Made by a program: the position numbers and the translations under genes | Part shown: positions 17,884-26,613 of the stretch, one piece after another | Numbering within the stretch: position 1 is the first letter of the stretch | How the letters are laid out: every line of letters begins with the position of its first letter | NCBI RefSeq assembly: GCF_900108225.1 | Contig: NZ_FNUZ01000005.1 | Location: 1 to 64,000, forward strand | Direction of reading: 5' to 3' | Source: Thalassococcus halodurans | GTDB taxonomy: Bacteria; Pseudomonadota; Alphaproteobacteria; Rhodobacterales; Rhodobacteraceae | DNA: 64,000 nucleotides | The notes under the pieces: generated by a model | What the model was told of the DNA's origin: nothing | Database searches by the model: none | The model's input: only the letters and a program-made list of their open reading frames with translations

Positions 17884-19071
17884 TCAGGCAGAGGCACCCT
17901 GCGCCGCGAGCGCGGTTGCCACCGTGGTCAGACGTGTCAGCGCTTCGTCGATCTCGGCCATGCTCAGCGTCAGGGGTGGCAACAGACGCACCACGTTGTC
18001 CGCCGCAGGTACGGTGATCAGTTCGTTGTCATAGGCATTGTTGACGACATCCATATTGGCCACGCGGCATTTCAGACCCAGCATCAGGCCGCTGCCGCGC
18101 ACTTCTTCGAACACCTGCGGGTGCAGCGCGACCAGACCTTCAAGCCCCTGACGCAGATGACCGGCCTTGCGGTTTACCTCGGCCAGAAATTCCTCGTCCG
18201 CGACGATATCCATAACCTTGCCGCCCACAGCACAGGCCAGCGGGTTGCCGCCGTAAGTGGACCCATGCGTGCCCGCCGTCATGCCGGACGCTGCCATTTC
18301 TGTCGCCAGAACAGCACCCAGCGGGAAGCCACCACCGATGCCTTTGGCGACCATCATGATATCCGGCGTCACACCGGCCCATTCATGCGCAAACAATTTG
18401 CCTGTCCGGCCCATGCCGCACTGGACCTCGTCAAAGATCAGAAGCGTGCCGGTTTCGTCGCACAGATCGCGCAGGCCTTTCAGGCACTGATCCGGAACGG
18501 GGCGAATGCCGCCTTCCCCCTGAACGGGTTCGATCAGAACAGCCGCGGTGCGATCCGTGATCGCCGCACGTGTCGCGTCGTGATCGCCCCAAGCGATATG
18601 GGTGAAGCCAGGCAACAGGGGCGCGAAACCCTTCACCATCTTCTCGGATCCGGCCGCAGCAATACCCGCAGAAGACCGTCCATGGAACGAACCGCCAAAC
18701 GTGACGATCTCGGTCCGGCCCTCATCGCCTTTGTCGTACCAGTACTTGCGCGCCATTTTCACGGCCAGTTCGCAGCTTTCGGTGCCCGAGTTGGTAAAGA
18801 ACACCGTGTCGGCAAATGTGTGTTCCACCAGCTTGTCCGCCAGCGCCTGCTGTTCGGGGATCTGGTACAGGTTCGACACATGCCACAGCTTGTTCGCCTG
18901 ATCGGTCAGCACCTGAACCAGTTCAGGATGCGCATGCCCCAGCGCATTCACCGCAATCCCTGCGCCAAGGTCCAGAAAACGTCGGCCGTCTGCCTCAATC
19001 AACCAGCTTCCTTCGCCTTTGACGAACGTCAGCGGAGCACGATTGTAGGTCGGCAGAATAGACGGGATCAT
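17884..19071 (-). CDS. argD: Acetylornithine aminotransferase (class III, PLP-dependent)
   Basis: 395 residues from MIPSILPTYNRAPLTFVKGE, with a GAGGA ribosome site eight bases upstream; the frame to 19113 is longer but less likely. Signatures: NSGTESCELAVKMARKYW, the FGGSFHGRS aromatic stack, LLIFDEVQCGMGRTGKLFAHE, and the PLP Lys in MVAKGIGGGFPLGA. It transfers the amino group for arginine synthesis and may also serve in lysine synthesis. It heads a likely operon with argF. Confidence 0.95.
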   Translation of the reverse strand: MIPSILPTYNRAPLTFVKGEGSWLIEADGRRFLDLGAGIAVNALGHAHPELVQVLTDQANKLWHVSNLYQIPEQQALADKLVEHTFADTVFFTNSGTESCELAVKMARKYWYDKGDEGRTEIVTFGGSFHGRSSAGIAAAGSEKMVKGFAPLLPGFTHIAWGDHDATRAAITDRTAAVLIEPVQGEGGIRPVPDQCLKGLRDLCDETGTLLIFDEVQCGMGRTGKLFAHEWAGVTPDIMMVAKGIGGGFPLGAVLATEMAASGMTAGTHGSTYGGNPLACAVGGKVMDIVADEEFLAEVNRKAGHLRQGLEGLVALHPQVFEEVRGSGLMLGLKCRVANMDVVNNAYDNELITVPAADNVVRLLPPLTLSMAEIDEALTRLTTVATALAAQGASA

Positions 19072-19330
19072 AGTGTTATCCTCATAAAAGAGCCCGATTG
19101 GTGCCAAGGGCACGGGGGCAAGTCAAGGTTTTGCAGTGTTTGAAAGGGGTGAACAGGATCGGCCCGCCGCATTTCGGCAGGAAAAAGAGACTTAGATGTC
19201 TCGTCGCAAGATCAGATCAGTGTTCATAAGCGGCGCTATGGCAGCAGATCCCCCCTCTGGCAAGAGATTCCTTACGTGGGCGCGCGTTTTCGGTCTTTTC
19301 ATTCAGAACATGCTGCGTATAGTCGCGCTC

Positions 19331-19420
19331 ATGATGATCAAAGGCCATATCACAGCACTTTCGCACCGCCCTTCGGCGGCGGCGACGCTTGGCCTGCTTC
19401 TTCTCCTAACTCGCCTCTGA
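19331..19420 (+). CDS. Leucine-rich leader peptide of leuA
   Basis: A frame starting at the tandem ATGs 19331/19334 ends in the residues TLGLLLLLTRL followed by TGA (19418-19420). Seven of the last ten codons encode leucine, using CTT, CTG, CTC and CTA. It precedes leuA by 87 bases. This is the expected design of a ribosome-mediated attenuation leader, where leucyl-tRNA shortage stalls the ribosome on the Leu run. The same frame extends back to an ATG at 19196 that has a better ribosome site, so the true N terminus (about 29 or 74 residues) is uncertain. Confidence 0.7.
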   Translation: MMIKGHITALSHRPSAAATLGLLLLLTRL

Positions 19421-19451
19421 GCGCGTCCCTAACGGCGCGGCCGCTCAGAGG
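19391..19451 (+). promoter_or_regulatory. Attenuator hairpin region upstream of leuA
   Basis: CCTCTGAGCG (19414-19423), which spans the leader stop codon, is perfectly complementary to CGCTCAGAGG (19442-19451), ten bases with a GC-rich internal loop. A ribosome paused at the Leu codons or at the stop would change which pairings form. There is no T run right after the stem, so it may not be a simple Rho-independent terminator; the exact mechanism is inferred. Confidence 0.55.
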
Positions 19452-19507
19452 AGTACCGGGATACGCGTCGGACAAGGACCCAGGAGAAGATAGAAGAGAG
19501 ACCTGAC

Positions 19508-21079
19508 ATGACAGACACGACCAAAGACCGCGTGGTTATTTTCGACACCACTCTGCGCGACGGCGAACAATCGCCCGGCGCCACAATGACCCATGACGAA
19601 AAGCTCGAGATTGCCGAGCTGCTGGATGACATGGGCGTCGACATTATCGAGGCCGGCTTCCCCATCGCCTCCGAAGGTGACTTCCGCGCTGTGTCGGAAA
19701 TCGCCGAGCGCTCTAAGAACTCGGTAATCTGTGGTCTGGCGCGCGCTAATTTCAACGACATCGACCGCTGCTATGAGGCCGTGAAAAAAGCCGCCCAGCC
19801 GCGCATCCATACGTTCATCGGTACATCGCCCCTGCACCGCGCGATTCCAAATCTGACCATGGATGAAATGGCGGTGAAGATCGAAGAAACGGTCACACAT
19901 GCCCGCAACCTTTGCGACAACGTCCAGTGGTCGCCGATGGATGCCACCCGTACCGAATGGGATTACCTCTGCCGCGTGGTCGAAATCGCGATCAAGGCCG
20001 GTGCCACCACGATCAACATCCCCGACACCGTGGGCTACACCGCCCCGCGCGAAAGCGCCGATCTGATCAAACGCCTGATCGAAACGGTGCCGGGCGCGGA
20101 TGAGGTGGTCTTTGCCACGCACTGCCACAACGACCTTGGCATGGCGACGGCAAACGCGTTGGCCGCTGTCGAAGGCGGCGCACGCCAGATCGAATGTACG
20201 ATCAACGGTCTCGGCGAACGCGCTGGCAACACGGCATTGGAAGAGGTCGTCATGGCCCTCAAGGTGCGCGGCGATATCATGCCCTTTGAAACCGGCATCG
20301 ACACCAAGAAAATCATGCACATTTCGCGTCGCGTGGCGGCTGTGTCGGGCTTCCCCGTGCAGTTCAACAAGGCCATCGTCGGCAAAAACGCCTTCGCGCA
20401 TGAATCGGGCATCCATCAGGACGGCATGCTGAAAAACGCCGAAACCTTCGAAATCATGCGCCCCGAAGACGTGGGCCTTTCCGGCACGTCCCTGCCCTTG
20501 GGCAAACATTCGGGCCGTGCCGCCCTGCGTGACAAACTGCGCCAGCTGGGCGTCGACGTGGGTGACAACCAGCTCAAGGACATCTTCGTGCGGTTCAAGG
20601 ATCTCGCCGACCGCAAGAAAGAGGTCTACGACGAAGACATCCTCGCGCTTGTCACAGCCACCAACACCGATGCCATCTCGGACAGCCTGCAGATCGTGAA
20701 CCTCAAGGTCATCTGCGGCACAGGCGGCCCGGCAGAGGCGACGCTTGAAATGGAAATCGACGGCAAGGAACAAACTGCCGTTTCCGAAGGCGACGGTCCG
20801 GTGGATGCGACCTTCAAAGCGGTCCGTATGCTGCACCCGAACAAGGCACGCTTGCAACTCTATCAGGTTCACGCTGTGACCGAGGGCACCGATGCACAGG
20901 CCACTGTCACCGTCCGTCTGGAAGAAGACGGCATGATCGCCACGGGCCAGTCCGCCGACACAGACACCGTCTATGCCTCGGCCAAGGCCTATGTGAACGC
21001 GCTCAACCGCCTGATCATGCGCCGGTCCAAATCCGAAGGATCGGATGCCAAGGAAGTCAGCTACAAAGACGTCAACTGA
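19508..21079 (+). CDS. leuA: 2-isopropylmalate synthase
   Basis: 523 residues. The LeuA signature LRDGEQSPGATMTHDEKL, the metal-binding HCHNDLGMATANAL and the NGLGERAGNTALEEV loop are all present, followed by the HESGIHQDGML linker. A C-terminal regulatory domain (about residues 400-500) of the leucine-feedback type is intact. It catalyses the first committed step of leucine synthesis from acetyl-CoA and 2-oxoisovalerate. Regulation is probably double: leucine feedback on the enzyme and the leader peptide upstream. A terminator follows. Confidence 0.98.
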   Translation: MTDTTKDRVVIFDTTLRDGEQSPGATMTHDEKLEIAELLDDMGVDIIEAGFPIASEGDFRAVSEIAERSKNSVICGLARANFNDIDRCYEAVKKAAQPRIHTFIGTSPLHRAIPNLTMDEMAVKIEETVTHARNLCDNVQWSPMDATRTEWDYLCRVVEIAIKAGATTINIPDTVGYTAPRESADLIKRLIETVPGADEVVFATHCHNDLGMATANALAAVEGGARQIECTINGLGERAGNTALEEVVMALKVRGDIMPFETGIDTKKIMHISRRVAAVSGFPVQFNKAIVGKNAFAHESGIHQDGMLKNAETFEIMRPEDVGLSGTSLPLGKHSGRAALRDKLRQLGVDVGDNQLKDIFVRFKDLADRKKEVYDEDILALVTATNTDAISDSLQIVNLKVICGTGGPAEATLEMEIDGKEQTAVSEGDGPVDATFKAVRMLHPNKARLQLYQVHAVTEGTDAQATVTVRLEEDGMIATGQSADTDTVYASAKAYVNALNRLIMRRSKSEGSDAKEVSYKDVN

Positions 21080-21139
21080 CGCCCGCCAAAGGCACCCGCC
21101 CGAGGAGGCGGCCAAAGGCCAACGACGAGATAAACCAGC

Positions 21140-21169
21140 ACGCGGTCCCATCGGGGCCGCGTTCCTTTT
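21140..21169 (+). terminator. Rho-independent terminator of leuA
   Basis: ACGCGGTCCC (21140-21149) pairs with GGGGCCGCGT (21153-21162) over ten bases with one wobble and a three-base loop, followed by TCCTTTT. Confidence 0.85.
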
Positions 21170-21177
21170 GGTAAAGC

Positions 21178-22227
21178 CTAGCTCTCCAGACCCAACGCCT
21201 CGGCAAACGCTTCAGAAAACTGCCGCGCACCTTCAAGCGTCAGGTGGTTGCCGTCCGTATAAACCTGATTGTCCTCACGGTACTCGCCCCAGAACAGGTC
21301 GTGAAAATCATAAAAGGCAACGCCGGTTTCCTCGGCCAAGGCCTCGATCCGCGGGCGTTCCTCTTCCCAAAGCGCGTTCAACACCGGATCGTTGAAATAG
21401 GTTTCCGTCATCGGTGCCACGAACATCACGAACTCGGCGCCTGCGGCTTCGGTTTCCACGATCATCTTGCGCAGCAACGACAGATTGAAATCACGGATGC
21501 CCGGCACTTGTTCCAATGCCGATTTTGCGCGTTCACCGTGATCCCACGCGTTCAACTGGCCTGAATTATCCAGACAATGGGCCGCCATCGGATAACGCGG
21601 GAACCCGTTGCGCTGGCCGAACTCATGGGGGTGGCTCAGCGGATTGCGCAGCACGCCACAGCCCTGCGCGGCGATCGCGTCATCCACATCCCCCATCGCG
21701 CGGCGCACAAGCTGGGAAATCGCGTCTTTGGTCATCTGGTTCACGCGCACAAACGGCATGACCGAAAAATGCGTGTGAAAGAAAATCCGTGCCCGCTCGG
21801 CAAAGCTCATGTTGGCGTCATCGGCGGGCATCGGCGTGTTTTGCAGCCATGACGACTCGATCAACCAGTTCTCCGGCGTTGTGATCCGATGATCATGATC
21901 CAAAAGCGCGGGCGACACGGGCATGAAGACATAATCCAGCCCCTCCACACGCGACAGCGCTGCCCGCAGTTTCAGATCAGCCGTCCAGATATCCCCCAGA
22001 TCTTCGTTCAAGGAATGCCCGACCAATCCCATCGCCGGATAATAGACCGCCCGTCCATGGGACGCGCCCAACGTGATCGCGTCCAACCTGTCTTCCACCT
22101 CATAAAAGGCTTCAACCGGCTCGACGCGCTGTACTTTGGGCACGAACACCGTGCCCACGACAAAGGGAACCGCAAAGACAAAGGCCGTCAGGGCAACGAA
22201 CCACAGGAACAGGCGCTTAAAACTCAA
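21178..22227 (-). CDS. SGNH/AlgJ-like membrane-anchored protein partnered with MBOAT acyltransferase
   Basis: 349 residues. An N-terminal hydrophobic anchor (LFLWFVALTAFVFAVPFVVG, about residues 6-25) places the rest in the periplasm. The GASHG motif near residue 54 matches the nucleophile block of SGNH-type proteins, and the late DGNHLTLEGARQF segment supplies a plausible Asp/His pair. It overlaps the upstream MBOAT gene by 11 bases, so the two are almost certainly co-translated. By analogy with AlgI-AlgJ/X or PatA-PatB pairs it should accept an acyl group from the MBOAT protein and pass it to a surface glycan. The glycan is unknown. Confidence 0.72.
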   Translation of the reverse strand: MSFKRLFLWFVALTAFVFAVPFVVGTVFVPKVQRVEPVEAFYEVEDRLDAITLGASHGRAVYYPAMGLVGHSLNEDLGDIWTADLKLRAALSRVEGLDYVFMPVSPALLDHDHRITTPENWLIESSWLQNTPMPADDANMSFAERARIFFHTHFSVMPFVRVNQMTKDAISQLVRRAMGDVDDAIAAQGCGVLRNPLSHPHEFGQRNGFPRYPMAAHCLDNSGQLNAWDHGERAKSALEQVPGIRDFNLSLLRKMIVETEAAGAEFVMFVAPMTETYFNDPVLNALWEEERPRIEALAEETGVAFYDFHDLFWGEYREDNQVYTDGNHLTLEGARQFSEAFAEALGLES

Positions 22228-23623
22228 AGTAGATAAACTCCTGCGTGTTGAAGTTACCCAGCAGGATCACCGCAGCACAGATCAGCCCGATCAGGATCGG
22301 ACGGGCCAGCGGCACCTCGGCCAGCGCCTCGACATTCCAGCGGTTGCCGCGCCATGCGTTCCAGTCGTTCAGGAACAGGAACACCATCATGCCCAATCCC
22401 ACCACAAAGTTTTCGCGATACTGACCGTCGGCGATAATGCCGATCCCCAGATCGGTTGAAAACATCGTGCCAAGCTGGCTGATTAGATGCTGCGTGTCGG
22501 TGATGAAAAACATCGGAGCCGAGATCGAGCAGGTCAGCAAAACCGCCGTATGTCCTGTCATCTTGGCCAGCCATTCAGGCCCGTTAAAACGCGCCAATAG
22601 ACCGGAAACCGGCCCCCAAACACGCATCAGAATACCCTGCGTCAAACCGAACAAAACAAAGTTCCACGACGCCCCGTGCCACAATCCGATGATCACCATC
22701 GCCATAATTGCCGTCAAAGACCGCCACGGTTCCTGCGGATAGCGCCGTGCGATGGGGATGTGGATGTAGTCCGTCACCCAGCGGGTCAGCGTGATGTGCC
22801 AGCGTTGCCAGAAGCCCGTCAGGTTGCGGGCAAAGAACGGCTGGCGGAAGTTTTCAGACAAGGTGATCCCCATCATCCGTCCCAGCCCGCGCGCGATCAG
22901 CGTGTAAGCCAGAAAATCCGCATAGACCTGCACCGTGGCGCAGAACCCCACGCCCCACATCAACAGCCCGCCTTCGCTGGTCCAAAGCGCAGATTGCACA
23001 AAGCCTGCGATGTTGTCGGCCACAGCCAGTTTGCAGAACACACCCCACGCCACCAGAACCATGCCGCTTTCGCACATGTCACGGCTGGGCATTGGAAGCG
23101 CCTTGATCTGGGGCATAAGCCGCCCGGCCCGTTCAATGGGTCCCGCAACCAGCTGCGGGAAAAAGCTAACATACAGAAAATACGTGAAAAAGCTTTCCTC
23201 TGGCTTCAGCTTTTTGCGGTAGATATCGAACGTATAGCTCATGGTTTGGAGCGTGTAGAACGAAATCCCCAAAGGTAGCACAAGGTTGTGCAGCACCATA
23301 TCCGTGCCGGTCACCGCCTGCACGTTGGTGGCAAAGAAATTCCAGTATTTGAAGAAGAACAACAGACCCAGATTGAACAGGATCGACAGGATCAGCCACG
23401 TCTTACGGTCACGCTGTTGGTCTGCGGCGTAAATTTTGCGGCCCGCCACATAGTCGATGACAGCCGAGCCTACCAGAAGCGGCAGATATTTGGGGTCGTA
23501 CCACGTATAGAAAATGATCGACGCCAACGCCAACAGCACCGGTCGCTTCTGCGCCGAGATCGCAAAGTACCCCAAAAGAAAAAGCGGGGTGAAAATCGCA
23601 AAAGGTAACGAAGTGAAAGACAT
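22217..23623 (-). CDS. MBOAT-family membrane O-acyltransferase (AlgI-like)
   Basis: 468 residues with about ten or more hydrophobic helices. Family marks are FFKYWNFF, LPLGISFYTLQTMSYTFDIY, FFPQLVAGPIERA, and the catalytic-His region GLWHGASWNFVLFGL. WQRWHITLTRWVTDYIHIPI is the usual AlgI/DltB pattern. It moves acyl groups from the cytoplasm across the inner membrane for transfer to an exported polymer. It forms a two-gene operon with the SGNH-like gene downstream. No polysaccharide synthesis genes are adjacent. Confidence 0.92.
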   Translation of the reverse strand: MSFTSLPFAIFTPLFLLGYFAISAQKRPVLLALASIIFYTWYDPKYLPLLVGSAVIDYVAGRKIYAADQQRDRKTWLILSILFNLGLLFFFKYWNFFATNVQAVTGTDMVLHNLVLPLGISFYTLQTMSYTFDIYRKKLKPEESFFTYFLYVSFFPQLVAGPIERAGRLMPQIKALPMPSRDMCESGMVLVAWGVFCKLAVADNIAGFVQSALWTSEGGLLMWGVGFCATVQVYADFLAYTLIARGLGRMMGITLSENFRQPFFARNLTGFWQRWHITLTRWVTDYIHIPIARRYPQEPWRSLTAIMAMVIIGLWHGASWNFVLFGLTQGILMRVWGPVSGLLARFNGPEWLAKMTGHTAVLLTCSISAPMFFITDTQHLISQLGTMFSTDLGIGIIADGQYRENFVVGLGMMVFLFLNDWNAWRGNRWNVEALAEVPLARPILIGLICAAVILLGNFNTQEFIYFEF

Positions 23624-23742
23624 CTACTGCTGCTGCCGTCTTATTGTTAACGCGGGAGTGTAACCCTAATTCGCGCTATACAACGGCACCTTCTGGGCAT
23701 TTAAGCGTCATGATGCGGCATTCACATCACAGACGCCAAATG

Positions 23743-24729
23743 TCAAAGCATAGAAACCAGCACTTGATCCGGCGGACGGTGACCATCTGCAAATGTTTTG
23801 ATGTTGATGATCACTTTTTCACCCATTTCCAGACGGCCTTCGCGTGTGGCCGATCCCATGTGGGGGAGCAACACGACGTTGGGCAGGTTCCGCAGCGCTG
23901 GATTCACGTCGGTGCCGTGTTCGTAAACGTCCAGTCCGGCACCGGCCAGTTCCCCCGCTTCAAGCATCCGTCCAAGCGCGTTTTCGTCGATCACCTCGCC
24001 CCGAGAGGCGTTCACGATCACGGCGTCAGGCTTCATCAGTTTCAGGCGACGCGCATTCATCAGGTGGAACGTGGACGGCGTGTGCGGGCAGTTGATCGAT
24101 ACGATGTCCATACGCGCCACCATCTGGTCCAGACTGTCCCAATAGGTCGCGTCCAGCGACTCTTCGACCTCGGGGCGCAGGCGTTTGCGGTTGTGGTAGT
24201 GGATTTGCATGCCGAAGGCCTGCGCGCGTTTGGCCACCGCGCTGCCGATCCGGCCCATGCCCAGAATACCCAGACGACGCCCGCTCAGGCGGCCGCCCAG
24301 AAAGGCGGTCGGTGCCCAACCGGCCCAATCACCCGATTGCATCACGGCCATCCCTTCGGGAATGCGGCGTGTAACACCCATAATCAGCGCCATAACCATA
24401 TCCGCGGTGTCATCCGTCACAACGCCCGGCGTGTTCGACACCATGATCCCGCGGTTGCGTGCGGTGTCCACATCGATGTGGTCCACACCAGCGCCGTAGT
24501 TGGCGATCAGTTTCAACTGGGGTCCAGCCTGCCCGATCATGCCTGCATCAATGTGATCTGTCAGCGTCGGCACCAGCACATCTGCGGTTTTCATCGCTTC
24601 GACCAGATCGTGTTTCGACATGGGCGTATCGTCTTCGCGCAATGTGACGTTGAACAATTCGCTCAGTCTTGTTTCGACCTGTGTGGGTAGGCGTCGCGTG
24701 ACAACAACACTCAGACGTTTTGATGGCAT
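23743..24729 (-). CDS. D-2-hydroxyacid dehydrogenase (glyoxylate/hydroxypyruvate reductase type)
   Basis: 328 residues. The NAD(P)-binding motif is GILGMGRIGSAVAKRAQAFG (about residues 153-172). The substrate-side residues are visible: Arg in VNASRGEVIDE, Glu in DVYEHGTDVNPAL and His in LLPHMGSATRE. The ANYGAGVDHIDVD opening is typical of the GyaR/D-glycerate dehydrogenase group. It likely reduces glyoxylate or hydroxypyruvate, linking to the serine/glyoxylate metabolism common in roseobacters. It is divergent from the SH3-domain gene. Confidence 0.9.
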   Translation of the reverse strand: MPSKRLSVVVTRRLPTQVETRLSELFNVTLREDDTPMSKHDLVEAMKTADVLVPTLTDHIDAGMIGQAGPQLKLIANYGAGVDHIDVDTARNRGIMVSNTPGVVTDDTADMVMALIMGVTRRIPEGMAVMQSGDWAGWAPTAFLGGRLSGRRLGILGMGRIGSAVAKRAQAFGMQIHYHNRKRLRPEVEESLDATYWDSLDQMVARMDIVSINCPHTPSTFHLMNARRLKLMKPDAVIVNASRGEVIDENALGRMLEAGELAGAGLDVYEHGTDVNPALRNLPNVVLLPHMGSATREGRLEMGEKVIINIKTFADGHRPPDQVLVSML

Positions 24730-24832
24730 CTAAAGATCCTCGGGCTTTCCCTGAAACGGCTTTAAAGGCAGAGTGTCTTAAGTCGGGACGGGGCACAAGA
24801 ACCCCGCCGGAAAAACTAGAGCAGGACAGCAA

Positions 24833-25336
24833 ATGATGACGAAAGTGAAAGCTTTGGGGCTGATCGCCGCCCTGATGCTGGCGCCTGTAGCCACAGTGGC
24901 GCAGGATGCGCGCGGGTCGGTGACGAACCTGCCTTTGCCCCGCTTTGTGTCGATGAAAGCATCCGAGGGCAACGTGCGTCGCGGCCCATCGCTGAGCCAC
25001 CGGATCGATTGGGTCTATGTGCGCCGCGACATGCCGCTGGAAATCACCGCCGAATTCGGACACTGGCGCCGCGTGCGCGACCGTGATGGCGCGGGCGGCT
25101 GGGTGCACTATTCACTTCTCAGCGGTGTGCGCACTGTGATCGTGGAACGCGATATGCTGGATCTTTACGCCAAACCTGATGAACGGTCACAGGTCACGGC
25201 GCGTCTGGCGTTGGGCGTGATCGCCAAGCTGGATGAATGCACCGCAACATGGTGCCGTGTCGAGGCCGGCGGCTATGATGGCTGGGCCCCGAAGAACGCC
25301 TTTTGGGGCGTCAAACCGGATGAAATCCGCGAATAA
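24833..25336 (+). CDS. Exported protein with two bacterial SH3-like domains
   Basis: 167 residues with tandem ATGs at 24833. A Sec signal (KALGLIAALMLAPVATVAQ) ends near residue 24. The mature part has two SH3-like repeats: one around ASEGNVRRGPSLSHRIDWV to GGWVHYSLLSG (residues about 43-100) and one from LYAKPDERSQVTARL to YDGWAPKNAFWG. Such domains bind cell-wall peptides, so a periplasmic peptidoglycan-associated role is inferred. It is divergent from the hydroxyacid dehydrogenase. Confidence 0.82.
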   Translation: MMTKVKALGLIAALMLAPVATVAQDARGSVTNLPLPRFVSMKASEGNVRRGPSLSHRIDWVYVRRDMPLEITAEFGHWRRVRDRDGAGGWVHYSLLSGVRTVIVERDMLDLYAKPDERSQVTARLALGVIAKLDECTATWCRVEAGGYDGWAPKNAFWGVKPDEIRE

Positions 25337-25342
25337 TCACAC

Positions 25343-25390
25343 CGAAGCGGGTCACTCGTTAAACAAAGACGACGTTGTTAACCCGCTTCG
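25343..25390. terminator. Convergent gene-end hairpin
   Basis: CGAAGCGGGT (25343-25352) and ACCCGCTTCG (25381-25390) are a perfect ten-base inverted repeat with a smaller GTTAA/TTAAC pairing inside. It overlaps the last codons of the Hint gene on the minus strand. There is no strong T run, so a terminator role is inferred. Confidence 0.45.
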
Positions 25391-26442
25391 TGCATCAGGA
25401 TTGCGGCCTCGGATGTGATCAGGTTGCGACGCGCCGACTGACCATAGCTGTAGGGGTTGTCCGACAGCTTGGGCATCAGATCCAACAGGCGCGTACGGTC
25501 GTGCGAATCCAGCGAAGACAGCGACGCCATGGCCGGATGGAAGCTTTCGGTTTCCACGCCATTGGCAAAGATCACTTCATGCTTCGGCAGCATCAGGTGC
25601 ACATAGGTCACCTCGCGCATTGCTGAATCCTGAATGATGGTTTCGCCGTTGATCAGGTCTTTCGCGGCGACCAGCACTTCGCGTTCATTAAACAGCGATT
25701 GGGCCACTGCCCCGCGCACGATCAGACGATGCTCCGGCGAGACAAGGAATTCATCCTCAGGCCGTCCGATCCCGAAAGCACCGGCGCGGATACGCACGGG
25801 ACGCAGTTTCGGCATCGCAAACAGACGTGCGCCAGTCATACGACGCGCACCCGTCCACAGGATTTCCTGCAAACCGCTGTCTTTGGTCTGAACCAGATCG
25901 CCTTCGCGCAGGTCTTCCACCGGACGCTCGCCGTATTCGGTCATGATCCGTGTACCGGGCGTAAAGCAGATCACACCACCCGTGCGCCCCTCAACGGACG
26001 GGAAATGGCGTTGATCAATCGTATGATGCACGATCCACAAATCGGTGTTCCGCGGCGGCTGTTCGCCCGCAAACATCAGCAACGGCTGCGTGCCATTGCC
26101 TGTATCAATCAGCGTGATCGTATAGCTTTGCACCCCGTTTGAGACCACAAAGTGTTGGTCCATCTGGGTGAAGTCCGTCTCGGGTTCCGCGACGAACGGT
26201 TTGTTTTCCAGCGCTGCACCGACAAGTCGATGCACCATGCGTGCCGCACGGCGCCGGTTTTTCACCATGTCTTCGGTTTGCTCCAGCCGCAGTATGGAAC
26301 TCGGGCCGTCTACGCATACCGGTTCCCCTTGCCAAGACCAAGAAGCCCCAACAATCAGAGACGCCAGTGGCGCTGCATCCAACCCATCCACACTAGTTTG
26401 CGACCAAGAGACCACGAAGGTGCCCCTATAGTCAGTCCCCAT
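25378..26442 (-). CDS. Hint-domain (Hint_2) protein
   Basis: 354 residues. A Hint fold starts around residue 155 at GGVICFTPGTRIMTEYGERP and continues VEDLREGDLVQTKDSG and FLVSPEHRLIVRG. The Cys before FTPGT is the usual splice-site nucleophile of Hint domains. The N-terminal 150 residues have no recognised domain. Rhodobacterales carry many such proteins; some are linked to autoproteolysis of calcium-binding exoproteins, but their role is unproven. No C-terminal extein-like block with Asn/Cys is evident, so it may be a degenerate, non-splicing Hint protein. A second member lies at 62428. Confidence 0.85.
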   Translation of the reverse strand: MGTDYRGTFVVSWSQTSVDGLDAAPLASLIVGASWSWQGEPVCVDGPSSILRLEQTEDMVKNRRRAARMVHRLVGAALENKPFVAEPETDFTQMDQHFVVSNGVQSYTITLIDTGNGTQPLLMFAGEQPPRNTDLWIVHHTIDQRHFPSVEGRTGGVICFTPGTRIMTEYGERPVEDLREGDLVQTKDSGLQEILWTGARRMTGARLFAMPKLRPVRIRAGAFGIGRPEDEFLVSPEHRLIVRGAVAQSLFNEREVLVAAKDLINGETIIQDSAMREVTYVHLMLPKHEVIFANGVETESFHPAMASLSSLDSHDRTRLLDLMPKLSDNPYSYGQSARRNLITSEAAILMHEAG

Positions 26443-26613
26443 GTGCCTGTATGCCTGCTCGTTGTTTTGTCGTTTTTTTGTTTTTTAAACGTATATCAAA
26501 AGTTAGTGATTTATCAAAGGACAACGCAAAGCAATTAACTCAAAATTAACGAATTGGTCAGGAATTGTGGTGCGTAAATGCAACAAATCATGCAACTTTG
26601 CCGCGAAACACAG

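Noticed and set aside
19445-21151. 568-residue open frame antisense to leuA
   Set aside because: It mirrors leuA; long antisense frames arise from strong third-position GC in this genome. No ribosome site and no domain.
23644-24690. 348-residue frame antisense to the 2-hydroxyacid dehydrogenase
   Set aside because: The opposite strand has all dehydrogenase motifs; this frame has none.
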